Numbered from the stretch's first letter, positions 13,999 through 26,264 are shown. The stretch: DNA of 64,000 nucleotides from Argopecten irradians (GCF_041381155.1 NC_091142.1:41961604-42025603); one strand, 5' to 3'. Made by a program: numbers and translations. Notes: generated by a model from the sequence alone, not told the origin.

Positions 13999-14187
13999 TG
14001 TAGTGTATTTTATATTAGGGGTAAGCATCTTTAATAATATCCGTGCCTTCCGGAACACCTCTAATGGTATCCTATGTATGTATCGATGGTTGTGATGATT
14101 TCCGATATTAAATATATACAATAGAGCAGTCATTGATGGAGTCGGGTTGTTTTTAGTGTTGCGACCAACAATGCCCAATATATTACA
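13999..14187 (+). repeat. 3' LTR of the inner Ty3-type element
   Basis: 189 bp, preceded by a polypurine tract and followed by the target-site duplicate ctcca. Most differences from the 5' LTR cluster around 14,105-14,125. Confidence 0.9.
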
Positions 14188-15331
14188 CTCCACATCTAAC
14201 AAAGTTACAGAGGAACCTGAGTCTACCAGTAAACTAAGATTGAAACTACCTATTCCCACATTAGCAAACAAACTTGACTGTATGGTGGTTGATACAACAA
14301 TGGGCCCTTCACCCTCAGAAACAGGAGCTGATACTCTGGCCCCGAGACCACCTCTGTCTAGTTTTAATTCTGAATCTTATCACCACCTTTCTTATTACAG
14401 TCGTAGGACAGATGTCCAAACTCACCGCAGACATAGCAATGTATTTGGGCAACAGTTACGTCACTAGGAGTTTTAGACCTTGTCTGATTCTTACCCCTAG
14501 AATCCTACTTTTTGTTCAACTTCTGTAATTGTTCTAGTATCAATGACGCCAAATCGGGTTCGGTACTAGCCTCACTAATTTTACTAGCCTCATTGAACAA
14601 AGCCTGGACAAAAGCAGGAGCTTCAGGGTTTAATCCCCTAGGCTTTCTAACTGGAATTGAACCAACGTACCTAGCACTAAATGAATTATTTTTATAGCTG
14701 CGCTAACTGCCTGGTCAAGCGTCCTAACATGTGAAAACTGGACATGCCTGCCTAAGTCATAATTGTTCAGCCCATCTATATTTTTTTCCACCAAATCTCC
14801 CTCTAACAGATCCAAATGCCTTTGTGGATAAGCCTTACGGGCAGCTAACCTTAGAGCCTCTCCGTATACAACTAAGCTTTCCCCCTCCTTCCTGGATATA
14901 TTTCTAAACTCCGACCTATAAGCAGCTTCCCTGCCTGGAGGGTCAGACCGGTTAATCAAAACTATTTTAACACTTTCAACCTCATCCATTTCAGATGGTC
15001 TTAATTTTGACAGTACCCTCTGGGCAGACACCTCTAAGCACATAGTTATCTGCTGCGCTTTCTCTATGTCTGTCCAGCCATTTCAGTGAGAAATTTGTTC
15101 AAAATGAATAAGGAAATCATGGAAATTATTGGTACCATCATAAGTTTGGGGTTCTTTCTCTTTCCTCTTTATTCTCATTGATGAATTACCAAGATTAACT
15201 GATGGTAAATGGGGTAGAACCATATTAGAACGGCCTATATGTGGGCCTGCTAGACTGGCAACACTATTGACTGGTGCTACATGACTAGCACTAGAATAAA
15301 TGGGAGAATTCCCTGTGGTACTCATTGACAA

Positions 15332-17990
15332 GGAAAATGTTTGACAACATACATAAGGGGGCAGCTCCCGGCTTCTTCCCCAACACTACAACACTAGGAC
15401 AGTGCAGACATACAACCAATATTACATAGCAAACACCAACACAGTCAGCCCACACACGACAACGGAGTAGTGTCAGCTCGAGGAGCTCTGTACTACCCGT
15501 AAAACACACGTGCACACGAAACTATGCACGAAACATTGACACATACACCCACACTAACTCTCTTCCAATCACACGACATTTGACCCGCGACGGAAATACA
15601 CATACACAGCATGGACGACAGAAGACAACAAACGAGTAATCCCAGCGACGGTAACATTTAGATAACATATATAAATCAATTCCTAAAATATATTACACAT
15701 CCGAACACCCTTACTACGTTCTCCCCTTTAGCATGCCATGCAATACTATAACATGTCTTCCCATATCCTAGTTGGAGGTATCCTTGGACGTCCTGGTCTG
15801 ACGAAATACTCGTCTGATGACTGAAGAATCGAAAATCAATATGGTTTGTCTGGCATCTGCAGCTGTTTCAGGTAAGTCATACGAACAATAACTAAATGCA
15901 TGTAATTGGAGAAACTTGTCATTAGGAACTGTAATATTACTTTGAAAGGCCTTATACTCCCAGCGATCTTATTTCTTAATTTTCTCCTCATGCAAAATGT
16001 TGTCTCACCAACTCATAACGAGTGAGACTTTTAACGTTCCGACCTTACCCCCATAGCATTCAAATACTTTCTGAATCTGAAACTATTTACATTGCAGAAA
16101 AACACACCAGGGAGCTGCTTACTTAATAAGATATATTGTTTCACTGGATACATCAGATAGCGACCCATTTGTAGACAAAGAGATAACGACTCCTTTCCCA
16201 CCTGATCAGTTCTAGAACGATTTATTTTTGCACTGTATCCTGCCTATGACACACTGTGACATTATGAGCTAATAAAACATGAGCAAACTCAGACTTGTTT
16301 ACCACCACCGACTCACCAACAAGTAGAAAGCCATAGTATTCCACCGGAAAAAGAGCTGAAAATAATGCTGTCTCATGAACTACAGAACACCGGTGACATC
16401 TGTATCATATCTTAACCAACAACTCTGGTGAGATAGGATGACTACTCTTTTATTTAGTCTGGACAGACCACATGTTATTTTCTTAATGTTAAAAACTGGG
16501 TAACATCAGCAAAACCATTTAGCTTAAACTAAAACTAATACCAGACAAATATGACTTTAACGTTGATGACGCCATTTTCTGTGTAGGCAAATACGCTACA
16601 AAATCCTCACTGGCTGCTATTGCTGCCTAAACACTCAATGTACTGGGACCACTGTCACTCTTACTGACTGCTGCATTCAACGTCCTGGGACAATTCCTGT
16701 TCCTAGTGTCGCTTTCCACTACCATTCATGACTAAAATTCACATAAGGACATATACAGCGGTAACCCGGTATTGGAAATTTACCGTATCGGCGTTAGCAT
16801 ACTATTACATGTATATAACGCTCGCGTCACTGAGGATGACAATAGATCTAGGCTAGCGTCTATACGAACAAAGGGGAGCAACTCCATTCAACGAACATTT
16901 CCAGACACAATTTAAACGAAATAAATTACCGCCACTTACATTTAAAGCAATGAAAACCTACATCTGAAAATATATCAAGATAAGAATGTGGATACTCAAA
17001 TTCACTGGCTAATTTATATCTCTGTTACCAATGCTAACACGGTTTACTATAAACTAGCGCAAGATTATTCATTTTTACAATTACTAAAATACCGAAATAG
17101 TTGCAAACGTAAATCTTGTACACGGTTTTTAACTTTTCCAGATATCATAGTTTTAATTCTGCTCACCTTTTATATATATATATATATATATCCAATTTAC
17201 AGATAACATTTTGCAACACTTTAGCAGTTTCTGATATAATGGCTTTATTTTCCGCAGACGGAAGATTAAATAACTGTGAATAACAAAAGCCATGTCCCTT
17301 GCATTGTAGGAACTTAATTTAAACACCAAGGTCGTTCAAAAGTTAGGAGCAACATTGGGCTTATGCTTATGCGTAAACTAACTTACCATTCATGCAATTC
17401 ACATTCATGAGAAATTAAATAATGTTGCAGATGTAATATTTCTCAGTTCCAGGTGCAGCGTTTCAGCCAGTCCCGATCAAGTTTGAATTGTAACTTTCAT
17501 TATCTTACAAGGCGTCGATTTTCCAGTGAACTCACCTATCCCCTGTGTCAGAAGATTTACTCATTCGCTTTGTCACTTATTAACATACTGCATTAAATTT
17601 TATATTTGACACTATGCAGAACTGTTTAAAAACGCGACTTTTGCAACGGGCCAGTCCTGGTTCTCCTTCGTTTGTGGACAAAACATTTTCGTCTAAACCC
17701 CTTATGCGTTGCACTTTCATCACATGCTGGAATGACACACATACTACGGGTGTAGGGATAGATAACCGTGATTTCAATGATCGTTCCATTCCGATTAGTG
17801 CTACCACCTCAGTTGTATTAGCTGATGTTGAAGATCATGTTTTTCAATCTCTCGGAAGTTTGACTTCCGATTACTACATACTATATATAGTGTATTCGCA
17901 CCGATCCTGCAATCGTTTCTCTAGCCCAGATGAATATATATATATAATATTTTTTATATTATAGATGGCACGTTCTATTACATTATATTT
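15332..17990. other. Non-coding stretch beside the Ty3 fossil
   Basis: The first few hundred bases (to ~15.65 kb) are relatively C-rich and probably belong to the leader of the outer minus-strand element, but no LTR boundary could be set. The remainder is AT-rich. Overlapping open frames on both strands at 17,580-17,964 match nothing recognised. A TA microsatellite lies at ~17,168-17,192. Confidence 0.4.
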
Positions 17991-17996
17991 TTAATA

Positions 17997-18147
17997 TTCG
18001 CATAATTTCTCTTATATAAAAACATGTTGAATACCAGTGGTAACAGCTATTTTACATATACTTGAATGTATCATCAAACGTATACCTTACGTTTTTGGGA
18101 GGGAGGTAACTCGTACAGAAAGATTTCGTTTCCATATAAGAAAAAAG
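17997..18147 (+). repeat. Dispersed repeat copy ahead of a GT microsatellite
   Basis: This copy shares its sequence ('cttatataaaaacatgttg', 'gggagggaggtaactcgtac') with 35,720-35,881, about 17.7 kb away. In both places it runs straight into a GT-rich microsatellite, so the microsatellite is probably part of the element. Confidence 0.75.
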
Positions 18148-18178
<31 letters not shown>

Positions 18179-18225
18179 TGTGTGTGTGTGTGTGTGTGCG
18201 TGTGCGTGTGCGTGTGCGTGTGTTG
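18148..18225 (+). repeat. GCGT/GT microsatellite
   Basis: A run of (gcgt)n changes to (gt)n and then (gtgtgc)n. The open frame across it is a by-product of the repeat. Confidence 0.9.
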
Positions 18226-18686
18226 TTTTCTTGCAAGGGTGCTAATTTGGAATTACACATAGAATGGGAAAGCGGAAGAAAATTCTTAAATCAGATTTTG
18301 CGTTGAAAAAACCGAATAATGAAAAGAATGTAAGTATATACAATATATACTATTCTATACTTATATATAATATCACCACATACAGATAAATGAGGCAACG
18401 AACGGCCTTCTATCTATATATCATGCCATTTGATTAATCTCTTCATTTCGTATAATAGAAGTAGAACACCCGATTTCGGCTTAACTTATATATATATATA
18501 TTTATACCAAGACTTAAGTGCCATATGTAAAATACATCCATACATCCTATATGTGTATTAGATGTACTTGTATTTCTTTCATCGATATAATTGTAATTGC
18601 ATGCTGACTGCCATAAACATAATTCTATAAATCATACGAAGATAGATATGAATGTGTAGTTTCGATTCTATGCCTTATACATAAAA

Positions 18687-18927
18687 ATGATAACCAAGGA
18701 AAATGAGTTTGTTGGGTTATTTATATTGATTTGTTATCATGAAAAGACAGAAATCGTTGATGGTCTAATACCTGAGAAATATCGTAACTCAATGTATCTA
18801 CGCATTAAGGTCGGTATTGCCCCTCGAAAGAGGAGACGATGTAAACCAGAGGACACTGCAAAAACATTTCTCCTTAAAAACGAAGATCAACCTGGTTTTG
18901 AGGATCGTTATATAAATGATTTCATCG
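18687..18927 (+). CDS. SET gene, first visible exon (pre-SET)
   Basis: An open frame ends in 'YINDFI' plus one base at the donor G|GTAAGT (18,928). It is basic in the middle (APRKRRRCKPEDTAK) and leads directly into the SET domain of the next exon. An ATG lies at 18,687, but the frame may instead begin at an acceptor such as the one after 18,750 (gacag). The basic cluster could be a nuclear-localisation signal (inference). Confidence 0.6.
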
Positions 18928-19262
18928 GTAAGTTAGCGTTGATAATCTAAATGGATACTTGTTAATACGTATCCTTAATATTTTATTAGTGTTTACATTT
19001 ATAGATTGCTTTACATTTTCAAATGAAGAGGAATTAATACTTGTAAAAGTATTTGCAGCTAGATACAACACGTATAATCGATTAACATTATTTGTTAATG
19101 TTCATATAACAATTTTTCATTAAATAGTCAAAACAATCATTCCATGCTCTAAAACATTCATTAATACATCATACGTTTTGGTACCTAAGCCTAAATGTAT
19201 ATGTTATTGAAAATCATCTTAATACTTCACAACAAGTATTAAATGCGAGTGGTGTGTTTCAG

Positions 19263-19407
19263 GTAGGGGAGTATTTGCTCTCAGATTCATCTATAAGGGT
19301 GATTTTCTTCTTGAGTATGCCGGGAAACTCATCGAAGGAAAAGCTGCGGAGATAGTTCCTGATACCAATTACACTTTCCACTTTGTTTTTAAAGGAAGGA
19401 AAGCATG
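19263..19407 (+). CDS. SET domain exon 2 (KMT5A-like)
   Basis: This exon encodes the N-terminal half of a SET domain: 'GRGVFALRFIYKGDFLLEYA' then 'GKLIEGKAAEI' and 'NYTFHFVFKGRKAC'. It aligns with the KMT5A (SETD8/PR-Set7) order GKGRGV..GDFVVEYHGDLI..YF....YCVDAT. KMT5A mono-methylates histone H4 lysine 20 using S-adenosylmethionine. The acceptor is 'gtttcag' and the donor 'GCATG|GTAAGT'. The exon itself is fully open. Confidence 0.9.
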
Positions 19408-19649
19408 GTAAGTATATCACTGTAGAACATGACACTAAACTTACAACACTACTGAAAAGGCAGATAGAATTTAAAATCAAATTCATATTCATGTAAATGA
19501 CTTTCTAGAATATGGAAATGTGGATGTTGTATTCATGTAATCGTCTACTACAATTCTAAAAAAACACTGAAAAAGAAACACCTTGTGCATATTCACATAT
19601 CCGTCAAAAATTAAAAGAAATAAATTCCAACCTTTGTGTTTTTCTGAAG

Positions 19650-19787
19650 TGTTGACGCTACGGAAGAACCTACCGAAGGAGCACTTCTTTGACGCCTGGT
19701 AAATCATGCGAAACGTGGAATAGCAAATTCAACAATGAGATTGATTGATTTAGATGGCACGCCACGTCTTTGTCTTTTCAGCCTTCG
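19650..19787 (+). CDS. SET domain exon 3 with in-frame TGA
   Basis: Reads 'VDATEEPTEGALL', then TGA at 19,690-19,692, then 'RLVNHAKRG' and 'LIDLDGTPRLCLFSLR'. KMT5A has VDAT.ETNRLGRLINHSK..D.DG.PHLIL.A.RDI at the same place, so the TGA sits at the conserved Gly (a GGA-to-TGA change would explain it). The NH of the S-adenosylmethionine-binding NHS motif is kept, while the following Ser is Ala. The 138-nt exon is otherwise open, with consistent borders (acceptor 'tctgaag', donor 'CTTCG|GTAATT'). Confidence 0.85.
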
Positions 19788-20074
19788 GTAATTGGTTGTA
19801 TTATTTTAAATTGAACCCAGTTAACATACGAAAGTTAAAGTAAAATGAAATACTATCAATTGATTCTATTTCGAAACTATTATTATATACTTAAAGATGA
19901 GAGCAATATGTGTATATTGTTATTTTTGCTTACATTTATACTAGGCCAAATGAAGAGTGCCTTTAGAAAGGATTAATGAATTCTTAAAATTGAATTCCTC
20001 GAATTATGAAAAAATAGCTCTCTAACCACATTTGCCAAGAAGATATTTCCCAATTATATTGATATGTTTTAAAG

Positions 20075-20150
20075 GGATATTGCACAAGGTGAAGAACTAA
20101 GATACGACTATGGTATCGACAAATTACCTTGGGAGAATCAATTTGCTGAG
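20075..20150 (+). CDS. SET domain exon 4, catalytic C-terminal part
   Basis: Encodes 'DIAQGEELRYDYG' followed by 'IDKLPWENQFAE', matching the end of KMT5A (RDI.AGEELLYDYGDRS....PWL). The YDYG tyrosine motif of the active site is intact. The donor is GAG|GTGAGT, phase 0, which fits the acidic repeat exons that follow. Confidence 0.9.
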
Positions 20151-20652
20151 GTGAGTTATAATCAACACTTTCTTAATCTGACAGAAAAGCAATGTCTACA
20201 TTATTTGGCTCATTTTTCTCGTCTTACATTGTTTTGTTTGATAATGTATTTTGATAGTGTTAACTGCAATGAAAATTCAAAGGGAATGACTAAATATAAT
20301 TTAGAAATGTTTATAATTATACACCAGGAATATGTTTACAGTTTCTTATCATATATTTCAATGATTCTATACCAAACAATTAGGTACAAAACCGTTTCTC
20401 GTAATCTTTCAAGATAAATAAGACATTAATTCTTTTCATATTAATGTAGTTTGAGTACAGTGCCTCATAAAAGTTATAGATAGAGCTCTTTAACGATTCT
20501 AATTTTTATCAAAGTTGGTATTCTATTCATAACTTCCGGATCATTTTCTATTTCTGATTTACTTCATTATTTGGAAATCAACCAAAACAATATCGAATGT
20601 AGTTTACTGAGTTTATTATAAAATAATAATGATACTTTTTTTCATTTATCAG

Positions 20653-20721
20653 CAGGAATCATCGGAGACGATACATTCAATACCTGAAGATGAAAACGAT
20701 GATATGGCTATTGGCAGAAAG
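20653..20721 (+). CDS. Acidic repeat exon 1
   Basis: 69 nt, 23 codons, phase 0 at both ends. Encodes 'ESSETIHSIPEDENDDMAIG' with flanking Q and RK. Acceptor 'tttatcag', donor AAG|GTAATT. Confidence 0.85.
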
Positions 20722-21565
20722 GTAATTATTATTCTTAATATTATTTTTTTTACTTCATTTTTGATATTAGAAAAGAATAACGATATTTCAAGCTGAATTT
20801 CCACCATCTTTAAATAAGGTTTTGCAAATAATATGTTTACGGAGATGTTTCATTTACTACACAGGAAAACAAATCATCTCATATTTATCCATTTTATTAT
20901 CGCTATTGCGGAGAGGGCAATATTTTCGCCATTTTTTATTTGAATTAATATGGAAACAACTGCTTAATCAGTTTGATAGTAATACGCCGCAGGTAAAACA
21001 AATAGTACAATGTAGTCATAATGGATTGCGAGTTGTATTCTCTTACATCATGTTTACCGTTGAAATATAAAATGATATTTTTCATCCCTAAAATAATCAG
21101 CGTCATGTAAAGATGTAAACCATATCATCCCAGGCAACGATTCGACAAATAATATGCTGCCAATAATTACAGCTGTGTCTGTTTTCATATTTCCTGTATG
21201 TGTGGTTACATTGTGGACACCGTGTCCACTAAGCAGGATTCTATACCAAACATGTGTGTGAAATAGCATTGTGGACAACTTGGTTCAAAACTTTTCTTGT
21301 AAATTTTGTAAGATAAATATGACTTTTATTTAGCTCTTTTCAGATACATTTAGCTTGAGTACAATGTCTCATAAAAGATATAGATTAAGCTCTTTAACGT
21401 TTTATATTTTTATTAAAGTTGGGTTTTTATTCCTTACTTCCGGATCATTTTCTATTTGTTATGTTATTTACTTTATGACTAGGAAATCAACCAGAACAAT
21501 ATCGAATGTATTTTACTGAGCTTATCATACAATAATAATGTGATACTTTTTTCATTTATCTGCAG

Positions 21566-21631
21566 GAATCATCAGAGACAATACATTCAGTACCTGAAGA
21601 TGAAAACGATTATATAGCCATTGGCAGAAAT
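21566..21631 (+). CDS. Acidic repeat exon 2
   Basis: 66 nt, 22 codons. The acceptor region reads 'atctgcag', so the exon starts one codon later than in the other copies. It encodes 'SSETIHSVPEDENDYIAIG'. Confidence 0.8.
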
Positions 21632-22461
21632 GTAATTAATATTCTTAATATTTTTTTACTTCATTTTTGATATTAGAAAAGAATAACGATATTTCATGCT
21701 GAATTTTCACCATCTTTTAATAAGGTTTTGCAAATAATATGTTTACGGAGATATCTCATTTACTACACAGGGAAACAAATTATCTCATATTTATCCATTT
21801 TATTATCGCTATTGCGGAGAGGGCAATATTTTCGCCCTTTTTTAGTTGAATTAATATGGACACGACTGATTAACCAGTTTGATAGTAATACGCCGCTGAT
21901 ACAATAAATAGAACGATGTAGTCAAAATAGATTGCGAGTTATATTGTCTTAATTCATGTTAACTGTTGAAATATAAAATGATATTTTTCATCCAAAAAAT
22001 AATCAGCCGTCATGTAGAGATGTAAACTATATCATCCCAGGCAACGATTCGACAAATAACATGCTGTCAATAATTACAACTGTGTCTGTTTTCATCTTTC
22101 CTGTGTGTGTGGTTACGTTGTGGACACCGTGTCCACAAAGCAGGATTCTATACCAAACCTGTGTGTGAAATAGCATTGTGGACAATTTGGTGCAAAACCG
22201 TTTCTTGTAATTTTATGCGATAAATATGACTTTACTTCTTTTCATATACATGTAGTTTGAGTACGGTATCTAATAAAGGATATAGATTAAGCACTTTAAC
22301 GAGTCTATATTTTTATTAAAGTTGGGTTTTATTCTTAACTTCCGGATCATTTTCTATTTGGGATTTACTTTATGACTAGGAAATCAACCAAAACAATATC
22401 GAATGTATGTTTACTGAGTTTATCATAAAATGATAATGTGATACTTTTTTTCATTTATCAG

Positions 22462-22530
22462 CAACAATCATCAGAGACGATACATTCAGTACCTGAAGAT
22501 AGAAACGATGATATGGCTATTGGCAGAAAT
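22462..22530 (+). CDS. Acidic repeat exon 3
   Basis: 69 nt, phase 0. Encodes 'QQSSETIHSVPEDRNDDMA' plus IGRN. Acceptor 'tttatcag', donor AAT|GTAATT. Confidence 0.85.
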
Positions 22531-23366
22531 GTAATTATGAATCTTTATATTTTTCACTTCATTTTTGATATTAGAAAAGAATAATGATATTTCATGCTGA
22601 CTTTTCACCATCTTTTTATAAGGTTGTGCAAATAACATGTTTACGTAGACGTCTCATTTACTATACAGGAAAACAAATTATTTTGTATTGTATGCATTTT
22701 ATTATCGCTATTGCGGGGAGGGCAATATTTTCGCCTTTTTATTTGGATTAATATGGACACGACTACTTAATCAGTTTGACAGTAATACGCCGCTGATGCA
22801 ATCAAAAGTGCGATGTTGTAAAAATAGATTGCAAATTGTATTCTCTGAATTCATGTTTACCGTTGAAATGTAAAATGATATTTTAATCCCAAAATGATCA
22901 GCCGTTATGTAAAGATGTAAACTATATCATCCAAGGCTTCGATTCGACAAATAACATGTCGCCAATATTTACAACTGTGTCTGTTTAAATCTTTCCTGTG
23001 TGTTTGATTACATTGTGGACACTGTGTCCACAAATCAGGTTTCTATACCAAACATATGTGTGAAATAACATTGTGGAAAATTTGGTGCCAAAACATTTCT
23101 TGTACTTTTATAACATAAATATAACTTTAATTAAGCTCTTTTCAGATACATGTAGTTTCAGTAGAGTGTCTCATAAAATATATAGATTAAGCTCTTTTAC
23201 GGTCATATATATTTTTTTTTATTAAAATTGGGGTTTTTATTTTTAACTTCCGGATCATTTTCTATTTGTTATTTACTTTATGACTAGGAAATCAACCAAA
23301 ACAATATCGAATGTATGTTTACTGAGTTTATCATAAAATAATGTGATACTTTTTTTCATTTATCAG

Positions 23367-23435
23367 CAACAATCATCAGAGACGATACATTCAGTACCTG
23401 AAGATGAAAACGATGATATGGCTATTGGCAGAAAT
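23367..23435 (+). CDS. Acidic repeat exon 4
   Basis: 69 nt, phase 0. Encodes 'QQSSETIHSVPEDENDDMA' plus IGRN; differs from exon 3 by one residue. Confidence 0.85.
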
Positions 23436-24258
23436 GTAATTATTATTCTTAATATGTTTACTTCATTTTTATATAAGAAAGAATAGCGATATTTCATGCT
23501 GAATTTTCACCATCGTTTAATTAGGTTTTGCAAATAATATATTGACGGAGGTGTTTCATTTACTACACAGGAAAACAAATTATATCATATTTATCCATTG
23601 TATTATCGCTATTGCGGAGAGGGCAATATTTTCTACCTGTTTTATTTTAATTAAAATGGACACGACTGCTTAATCAGTTTGATAGTAATACGCCGCTGAT
23701 ACAATAAATAGTACGATGTAATCAAAATAGATTGCGAGTTGTATTGTCTTCATTCATGTTAACTGTTGAAATTTAAATTTATATTTTTCATCCTAAAAAT
23801 AATCAGCCGTTATGTAAAGATGTAATCTTTATCACCCCATGCAATGATTCGACAAATAGCATGCTGCAAATAGTTACAACTGTGTCTATTTTTATCTTTC
23901 CTGTGTGTGGTTACATTGTGGACACCGTGTCCACAAAGCAGGATTCTATACCAAACCTGTGTGTGAAATAGCATTGTGGACAATTTGGTTCAAAAACATT
24001 TCTTGTAATTTTATAAGATAAATATGACTTTACTTCTTTTCACATATATGTACTTTGGGTAGAGTGTCTAATAAAGGATATAGATTAAGCTCCTTAATGA
24101 GTCTATATTTTATAAAAGTTGGTTTTATTCATAACTTTCGGATCATTTTCTATTTGTGATTAATTTTATTAGTAGGAAATCAACCAGAACAATATCGAAT
24201 ATATTTTACTGAGTTTATCATAAAATGATAATGTGATGCATTTTTTTTCAATTATCAG

Positions 24259-24327
24259 CAACAATCATCAGAGAAGATGCATTCATTACCGGAAGATGGA
24301 AACGGTGATTTTGCCATTGGCAGAAAT
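24259..24327 (+). CDS. Acidic repeat exon 5, most divergent
   Basis: 69 nt, phase 0. Encodes 'QQSSEKMHSLPEDGNGDFA' plus IGRN. It has the most substitutions of the six copies, yet the frame, length and splice borders are kept. Confidence 0.8.
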
Positions 24328-25151
24328 GTAATTATCACTCTTTATGTTTTTTACTTCATTTTTGATATTAGAAAAGAATAACGATATTTCATGCTGAAAT
24401 TTCACCATCTTTTAATAAGGTTGTGCAAGTAACATGTTTACGTAGATGTCTCATTTACTACACAGGAAAACAAATTATTTTATAGTTTATCCATTTTATT
24501 ATTGCTATTGAAGAGAGGGCAATATTTTCTACCTTTTTAATTTGAATTGATATGGACAGACTGATGAATCAGTTTTAATTTGTTAGTAATACGCTGCTGT
24601 TGCAATAAATAGTGCGATGTAGTCTAAATAGATTGCGAGTTGTATTCTCTTAATTAATGTTAACTGTTGAAATATAAAATGATATTTTTCATCCCTAAAA
24701 TAATCAGCGTTATGTAAAGATGTAAACCATATCATCCCAGGCAACGATTCGACAAATAATATGCTGCCAATAATTACAGCTGTGTCTGTTTTCTTCTTTC
24801 CTGTGTGTGGTTACATTGTGGACACCGTGTCCACAAAGCAGGATTCTATACCAAACCTGTGTGTGAGATAACATTGTAGACAATTTGGTGAAAAAACTTT
24901 TCTTGTAATTTTATAACATAAATATGACTTTAATTTAGCTCTTTTCAGATACATTTAGTTTGAGTAAAGTGTCTCATAAAAGACATACATTTAGCACTTT
25001 AACGATTTTAAAGTTGGGTTTTTATTCTTAACTTCCGGATCATTTTCTATTTGTTATTTACTTTATGACTAGGAAATCAACCAAAACAATATCGAATGTA
25101 TGTTTACTGAGTTTATCATAAAATAATGTGATACTTTTTTTCATTTATCAG

Positions 25152-25220
25152 CAACAATCATCAGAGACGATACATTCAGTACCTGAAGATAGAAACAATG
25201 ATATGGCCATTGGCAGAAAT
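25152..25220 (+). CDS. Acidic repeat exon 6
   Basis: 69 nt, phase 0. Encodes 'QQSSETIHSVPEDRNNDMA' plus IGRN. Confidence 0.85.
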
Positions 25221-26264
25221 GTAATTATTACTCTTTATATTTTTTACTTCATTTTTGATATTAGAAAAGAATAAGGATATTTCATGCTGAAATTTCACCA
25301 TCTTTTAATAAGGTTGTGCAAATTTCCTACTTTTTTAATTTGAATTGATATGGACAGTATGATGATTCAGTTTAATGTGTTAGTAATACGCTGCTAATGC
25401 AATAAATAGTGCGATGTAGTCTAAATAGATTGCGAGTTGTATTCTCTGAATTCATGTTAACTATTGAAATATAAAATGATATTTTTCATCCCTAAAATAA
25501 TCAGCCGTCATGTAAAGATGTAAACTATATCATCCCAGGCAACGATTCGACAAATAACATGCTGCCAATAATTACAGCTGTGTCTGTTTTCATCTTTCCT
25601 GTATGTGTGGTTACATTGTGGACACCGTGTCCACAAAGCAGGATTCTATACCAAACCTGTGTGTGAAATAGCATTGTGGACAATTTGGTGCAAAACCGTT
25701 TCTCATACTTTTATAACATAAATATGACTTTACTTCATTAGCCTGCTTTAGATATTTATAACTGTGTCTGTTTGCATCTTTCCTGTGTGTTTGATTACAT
25801 TATGGACACAAGTTGAATTCTTTACCAAACCGTTGCATGAAAATACAATGTGGACACTTTAATGGTAATTTCTTGTAATTTTATGTGGAAAAAACTAATA
25901 TGATTTTAATTATTTTCAAATAGTTTGGGCATAGCGTCTTAAAATAGATATATATTAACGCTTCAAAGAGTTGGTAGTGTTATGAAGGCTGGGTATTTTT
26001 TCATTTCTTCCGGATCTTTTTCCGTTAATGATTTATTTTGTGAATAACAAATTAACCAGAAAAATTTCGAAGGTATCTTAGTTAGTGTACTAGTTACTGA
26101 TAGATTCAGTGGCTAAAGATAAAAATGGTGATCGCTTGTTCACCATCTTTCAACGGGGATGTGTGTACTATAATGTGGGCAATGTGATAATATGGAATCT
26201 GCTTATACATGCTTTTTAAAATGGCAAGAGTCAAGTGGCAAAATATATGTTTATTAATTTCCAG

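Larger units (their letters stand above)
9569..14187 (+). mobile_element. Inner Ty3/gypsy LTR retrotransposon fossil
   Basis: The element is about 4.6 kb and is bounded by LTRs of 186 and 189 bp that begin TGTAGTG and end ATTACA. A 5-bp target duplication 'ctcca' lies at 9,564-9,568 and 14,188-14,192. After the left LTR comes a primer-binding-like 'ctggcgacgaggat'; before the right LTR lies a purine tract 'agaaagggaggaa'. Parts in order: gag-like (~9.84-10.3 kb), two CCHC zinc knuckles (~10.5-10.62 kb), aspartic protease with 'LDTGAAVSIV' (~10.77 kb), reverse transcriptase (~11.1-11.9 kb), RNase H (~12.05-12.4 kb) and integrase with HHCC zinc region (~12.7-13.5 kb). The order PR-RT-RH-IN defines the family. 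It is broken, with roughly half a dozen breaks. The LTRs differ at about a dozen or more positions by eye, so the insertion is not recent. Confidence 0.92.
8762..15331 (-). mobile_element. Outer Ty3/gypsy-type fossil, interrupted and truncated
   Basis: Read on the minus strand from right to left, the parts are: a gag-like region (~15.3-14.6 kb, hydrophilic, no recognisable catalytic motif); an aspartic-protease motif 'LLVDSGSSVTLLD' (~14.25-14.2 kb); then, beyond the inserted inner element, the start of the pol reverse transcriptase region (~9.1-8.76 kb) with 'FQDIFAGPDGTLGNTE' and 'FPIKLPPRRISP', typical of metazoan Ty3/gypsy pol. The rest of pol and the LTR on that side are missing; no LTR pair was found. 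The element is broken, has several breaks besides the large insertion, and is older than the inner element. Confidence 0.8.
20452..26150 (+). repeat. Exon-bearing tandem array, six units plus a decayed seventh
   Basis: A segment of about 0.9 kb, mostly intron, is repeated head to tail. Its exon starts lie at 20,653, 21,566, 22,462, 23,367, 24,259 and 25,152, giving periods of 913, 896, 905, 892 and 893 bp. The fifth-to-sixth and following units have internal deletions (the intron downstream of exon six lost ~150 bp near 25,320). From ~25,740 to 26,150 a seventh, strongly decayed unit is recognisable, with an exon relic near 26,095-26,130. Intronic landmarks recur in each unit: 'acttccggatcattttctat' before the exon, and 'attgtggacaccgtgtccac' after it. 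Confidence 0.93.

Noticed and set aside
17580-17964. Overlapping open frames on both strands as a possible gene
   Set aside because: No recognisable motif, no splice context and the ending runs into TA repeats.
19690-19692. TGA in the SET domain as a selenocysteine codon
   Set aside because: The family has Gly here, not Cys or Sec, and no SECIS element was recognised nearby.
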